From: JANXLS01 sp038227045
Lineage (GTDB): Bacteria; Planctomycetota; SZUA-567; H5-PLA8
Assembly: GCA_038227045.1 (NCBI GenBank)
Contig: JBBRQD010000109.1
Coordinates: forward strand, 1-17,552
Direction: 5' to 3'
DNA: 17,552 bases
The notes under the pieces are model-generated. The model was not told the DNA's origin. It saw only the letters and a program-made list of their open reading frames with translations, and made no database searches. Below, piece after piece: positions 13,169 through 17,552 of this stretch (position 1 is its first letter; each line of letters starts with the position of its first letter). The position numbers were made by a program, and so were the translations under genes.

Positions 13169-14038
13169 ATGCCCGAAAAGCTGAGCGTTCTGGTTCCCGT
13201 TTTCAACGAAGAAAAGAATCTCTCCGCATGCCTGGAATCGATCCGCGGAATCGCTGATGAAATCTATGTCGTCGACAGTTTTTCAACCGACAAGACACTC
13301 GATATCGCGCGGCAATTCGGCGCGCGCATCGACCAGCATGTGTACGTGAACTCGGCCGCGCAGAAGAATTGGGCGATCCCGCGCTGCACGCACGAATGGA
13401 TCTTTATCATCGACGCCGACGAGCGCATGACGCCGGAACTGCGCGACGAAGTCAAGGCGCTGCTGGCGCGCCCGGGCGGGCCGGAACTCGACGGCTATTT
13501 CGTCGTGCGGCGAAACTTCTTTCTCGGCGGCGAAATCAAGCATGGCGGCTGGGAGACCAACGACTGCCAGCGCCTGTTCAAGCGCTCGATGGGCCGCTAT
13601 GCCGAGCGCGACGTTCACGCCGACGTCCAGGTGAACGCAGGCGCGGTGCCCACCGGCAAGCCGGGGCGCTCCGGACAGCTCAAGGCCAAGCTCGATCACA
13701 TCACCTGCGCGCTGGACGGACTCAACCGCTATTTCCAGCGCTTCAACCGCTACACGACGCAAGCGGCGGAGCGCTATCATCGCGAGGGGCGCAAGCCGCA
13801 TATCTGGAATTTCTTCCTGCATCCTGGCTGGGAATTCTTCAAGATGTACATTTTGAAGCTGGGGATTCTGGACGGCATTCCGGGCCTGGCAGTGAGTTCG
13901 TTCTGCGCGTTCACGCGCTTCGTCCGCTATGTAAAATTGTACGCGCGCATCAAACAGGGCCTGCCGCCGCCCAAATCGTACAGCGAAGGCACGACCTCTT
14001 CGCGCGACATCGACGGCGCGGGCGACGCGACGAAATGA
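13169..14038 (+). CDS. Family 2 glycosyltransferase, WaaE/KdtX-like
   Basis: A 289-residue GT-A fold glycosyltransferase. The N-terminal nucleotide-sugar domain shows SVLVPVFNEEKNL (6-18), the UDP-contact segment VVDSFSTDKT (34-43) and the metal-binding DADE (82-85). The middle reads 'YFVVRRNFFLGGEIKHGGW..NDCQRLFKR', the pattern of the LPS-core beta-1,4-glucosyltransferase WaaE group. A C-terminal amphipathic to hydrophobic stretch (FLHPGWEFFKMYILKLGILDGIPGLAVSSF, 216-245) suggests attachment to the inner membrane surface. It probably adds a sugar to a lipid-linked or LPS-type acceptor. Donor and acceptor cannot be told from the sequence. ATG 13169 has AGGA about 10 nt upstream. Its position before an MsbA-like exporter fits envelope glycolipid synthesis, but a 355-nt repeat-filled gap separates the two genes. 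Confidence 0.87.
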   Translation: MPEKLSVLVPVFNEEKNLSACLESIRGIADEIYVVDSFSTDKTLDIARQFGARIDQHVYVNSAAQKNWAIPRCTHEWIFIIDADERMTPELRDEVKALLARPGGPELDGYFVVRRNFFLGGEIKHGGWETNDCQRLFKRSMGRYAERDVHADVQVNAGAVPTGKPGRSGQLKAKLDHITCALDGLNRYFQRFNRYTTQAAERYHREGRKPHIWNFFLHPGWEFFKMYILKLGILDGIPGLAVSSFCAFTRFVRYVKLYARIKQGLPPPKSYSEGTTSSRDIDGAGDATK

Positions 14039-14096
14039 GGCGAGTCGAAAGATAATTTATGCAAATACTTTGCGCGGCGATACAAGATGATGACTT

Positions 14097-14320
14097 CACC
14101 CCGGAGGGGTGCTAGCTATTAGCCGGTGGTTGAGGCCGTACCCGGCCGACACCACCGGTTGTAACGCCCAAATCTCTCCGCATCCCAAAGGGATGCCAGC
14201 AGCCTGTCACATAATTGGCTGGCATCCCTCCGGGATGCGCATTGATTTTGAATCCAATCCGGTGGTGTCGGGCGAGTACGCCCTCAACCACCGGCTAATG
14301 GCTATTATCCCTTCGGGATA
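14097..14320. repeat. Nested palindromic element: 46-nt inverted arms with four triloop hairpins
   Basis: The outer arms 14113-14158 and 14259-14304 are inverted repeats matching at 42 of 46 positions. An inner 11-bp pair, 14190-14200 with 14218-14228, is perfect. Four short hairpins with 3-nt loops punctuate the element: CACCCC-GGA-GGGGTG (14097-14111), GCATCCC-AAA-GGGATGC (14180-14196), GCATCCC-TCC-GGGATGC (14222-14238) and TATCCC-TTC-GGGATA (14306-14320). It lies 58 nt after the glycosyltransferase stop and 74 nt before the exporter start. The remaining bases of this 355-nt gap hold no gene. Its spurious translations (HPSGM, LNHRL) resemble those of dispersed intergenic repeats I recall from planctomycete genomes. 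Confidence 0.8.
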
Positions 14321-14354
14321 TCTAAAAACACAAACTTGCGTCGGATGTAAGTTG

Positions 14355-14383
14355 TTGGCGATGACCGTTTTTTTCAGTATAAT
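14355..14383 (+). promoter_or_regulatory. Sigma-70 type promoter of the ABC exporter
   Basis: TTGGCG (14355-14360), a 17-bp spacer and a consensus TATAAT (14378-14383). The ATG at 14394 comes only 10 nt after the -10 box. Transcription should start near 14390, leaving a leader of about 3-5 nt and no room for a ribosome-binding site. This promoter also decides the start codon of the exporter. Confidence 0.6.
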
Positions 14384-14393
14384 CCGCGCCTCC

Positions 14394-16346
14394 ATGCGAA
14401 ATCTCTGGCGCGCGTTCAAACTGGTTCTCCCGCATCGCGGAATGTTGGTTTTATATATGTGCACGGCCCTGGGCCTCGCGATCTGCGGCAGTGCGCCGCT
14501 CATACTCGCGCGCACGTTCATCTATCATATCGATAAAGTGGGAAAAGACGCGGCGAAACAAAGGCTTCTCAAAAAAGCCGCGGGCGCCCCGAAACCTGGA
14601 CCGGCTCCCGCTCCGGCGCCGGATGACGAAGACGACGAGAGCATGTTGTTTCCGGCTCCGGTGGATCCGAAAGCGGCGGCTCAAAATCCTCTGGGAATTA
14701 AAGAGCGCATCGGCGCATTTTTTAAGGGACTGAACGACTCGCTTCAGACGCGCTTTGGAACCGGAAAAGAATACCTCTTCGCGCTGTGCGGGCTTATTGT
14801 CATTTTCTGGTTTCTAAAATCAATGTTTGACGCCGCCAACACGTACATCGCATCGTGGTTGGCACAGCGGCTGCGCACGGAGGCCATCGAACGCGTGATG
14901 GCAAAATTGCTGTCGCTGGACATGCCCTATTTCGACTCCCGCCAAACGGGCGATCTGGTCACGCGCATGGTTTCGGACGGCGAAAATCTGCGCAAGACGG
15001 TCAAGATATTTCTCGATTTCGCGCAACAGCCATTCATGATCATCGCACTGGCCAGCGTCGCGATATATTACGATTGGCGGCTGTTTCTCATCGGAGCAAT
15101 GGGCGTTCCGATCGTGATGGTCGTCCTGACCAAACTGGTCCGGCGCATCATTCAGCAGTCCCGGCGGTATCAGGAAAAGACCGCAGACATCGCGCAGGCC
15201 ATGCTGCAGAATCTGAGCGGTATCCGCGTCATTCATGCCTATGGCGCGGAGGAACTCGAAGCCGAGGGTTTCCGCGGACTCACGCGCAGCCTCTTTAGAA
15301 CGGGAATGCGGCGCAATCTGAATCGCGCCATTCAGCGGCCGCTCACGTCGTTCCTGATGGGCCTTGGCGGCATTGCGGTGCTCGCGTGGGGCGGAATGCG
15401 CGTGATCGAACATCCCGACAGGCGCAACATCGCTGATTTTCTCACCTTCATCGGCGCGCTCGCCATGCTCAACGACCCCGTCACGGCGATCATGCAAACG
15501 ATCGGCGAGATCGCCGAATACTTGCCCAACGCCGAACGCATCTTCCAGATTCTGGATGTCAAACCCACGATTACCGACGCGCCGGGCGCAATCGCCTGTC
15601 CGCGCCTGTCCAAGGAGATTGTCTTCGAAAAATTGGAATTCGATTACGGGCGCGGCGCGGTGCTGCGCGATTTCAATCTCACGTTGCGTTTTGGCGAAAA
15701 GCTCGGCATCGTCGGCCGCACCGGCGTGGGAAAATCCACGCTGCTGTCGCTGGTGCTGCGCTTCTACGATCCCACTTCCGGGCGCATTTTGATTGACGGA
15801 GTTGACATTCGTTCAGTGACGCTTGCCAGCCTGCGCGCGCAAGTTGCGCTGGTGACACAACAGCCGTTTTTGTTCAATGCCACGGTCGCGGAAAACATTC
15901 GCTACGGCCATCCAGGGGCGACCGACGATGAAGTCATCGCGGCCGCAAAATCCGCGATGGTCCACGACGAAATCATGAGCAAGCCGCTGGGCTACAAGGA
16001 ACTCTGCGGCGAGCGCGGCGGCGAGTTGTTCTCCGGCGGCCAGAAACAGCGCATCGCCATCGCGCGCGCGCTGCTGCGCAACGCGCCAATTCTACTTCTC
16101 GACGAAGCCACCAGCGCGCTCGACACCCTGAAAGAACGGTCGCTGCAGGAAGCGTTCGACAAACTGGAAGCCAACCGCACGTGTTTAATCGTCGCACACC
16201 GCTTGAGCACACTCACCAACGCCGACCGCATTCTTGTGTTTGGCGACGAGGGCGGAGTCGAAGCAATCGGCACGCACGCTGAATTGATGACGATCTCGCC
16301 GACCTACCGGCAAATGTGGAATGCGCAGAACGAGAACGGGAAGTAA
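14394..16346 (+). CDS. MsbA-like ABC exporter half-transporter (fused membrane and ATPase domains)
   Basis: A 650-residue type IV ABC exporter. The six-helix membrane domain (about 15-385) is followed by the ATPase: Walker A GRTGVGKST (441-449), Q-loop (Q489/Q490), signature FSGGQ (546-550, with Phe in place of the usual Leu), Walker B ILLLDE (566-571) and switch His602. It should work as a homodimer and move a hydrophobic substrate such as a lipid or glycolipid outward. The MsbA comparison rests on architecture, so a drug or peptide exporter is possible. Between helices 1 and 2 (about residues 48-125) is an insertion with a Lys/Ala-rich part, a Pro/Ala run, an acidic DDEDDE patch and an amphipathic segment. 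ATG 14394 is chosen because the frame further upstream runs through the palindromic element and the promoter lies just before this ATG. Confidence 0.92.
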   Translation: MRNLWRAFKLVLPHRGMLVLYMCTALGLAICGSAPLILARTFIYHIDKVGKDAAKQRLLKKAAGAPKPGPAPAPAPDDEDDESMLFPAPVDPKAAAQNPLGIKERIGAFFKGLNDSLQTRFGTGKEYLFALCGLIVIFWFLKSMFDAANTYIASWLAQRLRTEAIERVMAKLLSLDMPYFDSRQTGDLVTRMVSDGENLRKTVKIFLDFAQQPFMIIALASVAIYYDWRLFLIGAMGVPIVMVVLTKLVRRIIQQSRRYQEKTADIAQAMLQNLSGIRVIHAYGAEELEAEGFRGLTRSLFRTGMRRNLNRAIQRPLTSFLMGLGGIAVLAWGGMRVIEHPDRRNIADFLTFIGALAMLNDPVTAIMQTIGEIAEYLPNAERIFQILDVKPTITDAPGAIACPRLSKEIVFEKLEFDYGRGAVLRDFNLTLRFGEKLGIVGRTGVGKSTLLSLVLRFYDPTSGRILIDGVDIRSVTLASLRAQVALVTQQPFLFNATVAENIRYGHPGATDDEVIAAAKSAMVHDEIMSKPLGYKELCGERGGELFSGGQKQRIAIARALLRNAPILLLDEATSALDTLKERSLQEAFDKLEANRTCLIVAHRLSTLTNADRILVFGDEGGVEAIGTHAELMTISPTYRQMWNAQNENGK

Positions 16347-16350
16347 TGGT

Positions 16351-16472
16351 CGGGTGCCACGGAGCAGTACCCTGCTCCGTGCTGTTGAGCTTGCGCTTCA
16401 GGCGATGCGATGCGACTCGACTGAATTCGTTGGCGCATCAGCACGGAGCAGGGTACTGCTCCGTGGCACCCG
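16351..16472. repeat. 34-bp perfect inverted repeat built from two opposed hairpins
   Basis: The arms 16351-16384 and 16439-16472 are perfectly complementary over 34 bp, with a 54-nt spacer. Each arm contains its own hairpin, CACGGAGCAG and CTGCTCCGTG, 10 bp around a 4-nt loop (TACC in the first arm, GGTA in the second). The element starts 5 nt after the exporter TAA and ends 28 nt before the clpS -35 box. It carries no credible gene, and the small frames crossing it are by-products of the repeat. The spacer (16385-16438) shows no further clear structure. Confidence 0.87.
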
Positions 16473-16500
16473 TCATCGAAAGCGTCTCGCGTCCTTGCTA

Positions 16501-16528
16501 TTGACATGTGCTCAACGCGGCCTAAATT
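16501..16528 (+). promoter_or_regulatory. Sigma-70 type promoter of clpS
   Basis: A consensus TTGACA (16501-16506), a 16-bp spacer and TAAATT (16523-16528). The clpS ATG at 16536 begins 7 nt after the -10 box, essentially at the expected first transcribed base. No Shine-Dalgarno site is present, so the mRNA is probably leaderless. Confidence 0.6.
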
Positions 16529-16535
16529 CGGCTGT

Positions 16536-16880
16536 ATGGCAAAGGAACCGAAAAAAGAAGATGGCGGCGGAACTGCGGTCATCGAAGCTCCGGTGGAAAC
16601 CAAACGCCGCCCCGCCCCACAATACCACGTCATTCTGCACAACGACGATCTACACACCTACGAATACGTCATTCGCATGTTGATGCAATTATTCGGAAAA
16701 ACCGCCGAGCGCGCGTTCGAACACGCCAAAGAAGTCGACATCACCGGCGTCACGATCGTCGAAACGACCAGCCTTGAACGCGCGGAACTCAAGCGCGATC
16801 AGATCAAAGCCTTCGGAAAAGATCCGCTGCTCCTGTCCTCGTCGGGAAGCATGTACGCCACCATCGAACCGGCGGATTAA
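16536..16880 (+). CDS. clpS: Clp protease adaptor ClpS, planctomycete-type
   Basis: A 114-residue adaptor that hands N-degron substrates to ClpA/ClpC-ClpP. A disordered, charged N-terminus (1-28) precedes the ClpS core: YHVILHNDDLHTYEYVI (30-46), helix LMQLFGKTAERAFEHAKEV and 'ERAELKRDQIKAFGKDP'. The tail 'SSSGSMYATIEPAD' is longer than in E. coli ClpS. The conserved Asn36-Asp37-Asp38 that bind the substrate alpha-amino group are present. E. coli Met40 corresponds to Tyr42, and His66 corresponds to Asp68. From memory these changes are shared by planctomycete ClpS proteins, so they are probably lineage features and not decay. ATG 16536 is preferred to the in-frame ATG at 16506 because the latter overlaps the -35 box. 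No clpA or clpC lies nearby. Confidence 0.92.
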   Translation: MAKEPKKEDGGGTAVIEAPVETKRRPAPQYHVILHNDDLHTYEYVIRMLMQLFGKTAERAFEHAKEVDITGVTIVETTSLERAELKRDQIKAFGKDPLLLSSSGSMYATIEPAD

Positions 16881-16966
16881 CAACGGTTGAAGGATTCGAG
16901 GCTGAAGGCTCGCTTCGCATAGACCGCTGTGAGTCAGGAAAAAGCGAAAAGCAAAAAGTGTAAAGG

Positions 16967-17425
16967 TCAGTACACCGGCATTACACAACGAAAGCCGTAG
17001 CTCGTTAGGCGGTTTGCCGGCGAGTGCCAGTACCGGTTCGCGGAACGGCAGCTCGGTGGAAGAGCGCGCCACGAACCGCCCCGAAGCACGCGATCCGTAC
17101 CCGTCGCCGGTCCTTTAGGGTCCTGCGTTGGCGAGTTATTGTAATAGTCCTCGTCGTACCAATCCTGACACCACTGCCACACGTTCCCGTGCATGTCGTA
17201 CAGCCCAAACGCATTCGGTTTCTTGCCACCAACCGGATGCGATTTGCCAGCGCTAATTGATCCATGCCACGCGACTGCGTCCAAGTCGCTATCTGCATCG
17301 CCTGAATAAAATCGGGTCGTCGTGCCCGCGCGGCATGCGTATTCCCATTGCGCTTCCGTGGGAAATTGCAGCGAGATGCTTCCGGACGGTGCTGCTTTGA
17401 ATTTGGCATTCAGGTAGCCGTTCAC
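16967..17425 (-). pseudogene. FGE/SUMF1-domain protein, 5' end lost
   Basis: The 152 codons from GTG 17425 to TGA 16967 encode the C-terminal part of a formylglycine-generating-enzyme-type domain: FPTEAQWEYACRAGT (21-35), FGLYDMHGNVWQWCQDWY (73-90), RVLRGGSW (113-119) and CRSANRYW...GFRC (126-147). The usual N-terminal third (substrate segment and the 'PV..VSW.DA..F' strand) is missing. The same frame continues upstream only for about 27 codons, to a TGA, with a weak trace of that strand (SVSC.VSIVNGYLNAKF). A transposase C-terminus ends 30 bp upstream, so insertion has probably removed the 5' part. The oxygen-activating Cys pair of true sulfatase FGE is incomplete (only Cys126 remains), so the parent was a general FGE-fold protein. 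It converges with clpS, 86 nt away. Confidence 0.7.
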
Positions 17426-17454
17426 GATGCTAACGCGGCAAGAAACGCTACGGA

Positions 17455-17550
17455 TTAGATTGATGCAGGAAGCAAATGCGGTGCACTTTCACCGGTGAAG
17501 TAGGCTTGGACGGCATCTCGAATAAAATGGAAGGCTGAAACGCCTTGCTG
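17455..17550 (-). mobile_element. C-terminal 31 codons of a probable IS66-type transposase, partial
   Basis: On the minus strand, a frame entering from beyond the window reads QQGVSAFHFIRDAVQAYFTG then ESAPHLLPASI and stops at TAA 17455-17457. The pattern '..Q....F.F...A..AYF.G..AP.LLP' resembles the C-terminal end of IS66-family transposases as I recall them. The matching terminal inverted repeat should lie between here and about 17425, but I cannot fix it. Its position directly before the beheaded FGE gene supports an insertion. The family call is tentative because so little is visible. Confidence 0.4.
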
Positions 17551-17552
17551 GT

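Noticed and set aside
14109..14393. A 95-codon N-terminal extension of the ABC exporter
   Set aside because: The extension translates the palindromic element and runs through the TATAAT promoter. The exporter fold begins at the ATG at 14394.
16316..16504. Small frames across the inverted repeat between the exporter and clpS
   Set aside because: They are translations of the repeat arms in both directions and have no start signals.

Overview
The window most likely comes from a planctomycete (phylum Planctomycetota) or a close relative. The clues are an N-terminal segment of the 'FRFSLR..LVLVALFVGSAATL.WN.WEPW' type, a secreted WD40 protein with a HEAT-like tail, a ThuA-domain protein with a signal peptide, a ClpS of the 'NDD..TYEYVI...AELKRDQI...GSM.A.IEPA' type, an FGE/SUMF1-domain fragment, and insertion-sequence debris at both edges. 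This placement rests on recognition of protein families, not on a database search.

Layout. 1-112 looks like the left end of an IS21-like element with the first 12 codons of its transposase. On the minus strand follow a small membrane-anchored protein (136-522), a secreted ThuA-domain protein (616-1533) and a DUF2071 protein (2038-2772). A doubtful plus-strand membrane ORF lies between the last two. An AT-rich regulatory stretch (about 2773-3298) then leads into the metabolic core, gltB (3299-7846) and gltD (7936-9378), the two subunits of NADPH-dependent glutamate synthase. A good match to a sigma-54 promoter lies at 3190-3205, with a perfect dyad about 140 bp upstream of the predicted transcription start. 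Together these suggest nitrogen-responsive, activator-dependent control of ammonia assimilation.

Next on the minus strand are a single-domain retropepsin-like protease, a membrane-anchored L,D-transpeptidase and an SDR-fold protein that lacks its catalytic Tyr and Lys. Plus-strand genes resume with the WD40/HEAT protein, a family 2 glycosyltransferase and an MsbA-like ABC exporter, a plausible but loosely linked cell-envelope set. They are followed by clpS. The right edge holds a 5'-truncated FGE-domain gene and the last 31 codons of a probable IS66-type transposase.

The most unusual content is between genes. Three elements of unrelated sequence sit downstream of consecutive plus-strand genes: 13086-13143, 14097-14320 and 16351-16472. 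Each consists of small hairpins duplicated in opposite orientation, so that the whole unit is also one long inverted repeat. Two start 0-4 nt after a stop codon. Simpler inverted repeats also follow thuA, the DUF2071 gene and gltD. Separately, the exporter, clpS and probably the WD40 gene have -10 boxes only 7-10 nt before the start codon and no Shine-Dalgarno sequence, which points to leaderless or near-leaderless mRNAs. Other genes here (thuA, DUF2071, gltB, gltD, the protease) do have Shine-Dalgarno sites. No tRNA, rRNA or CRISPR array was seen.
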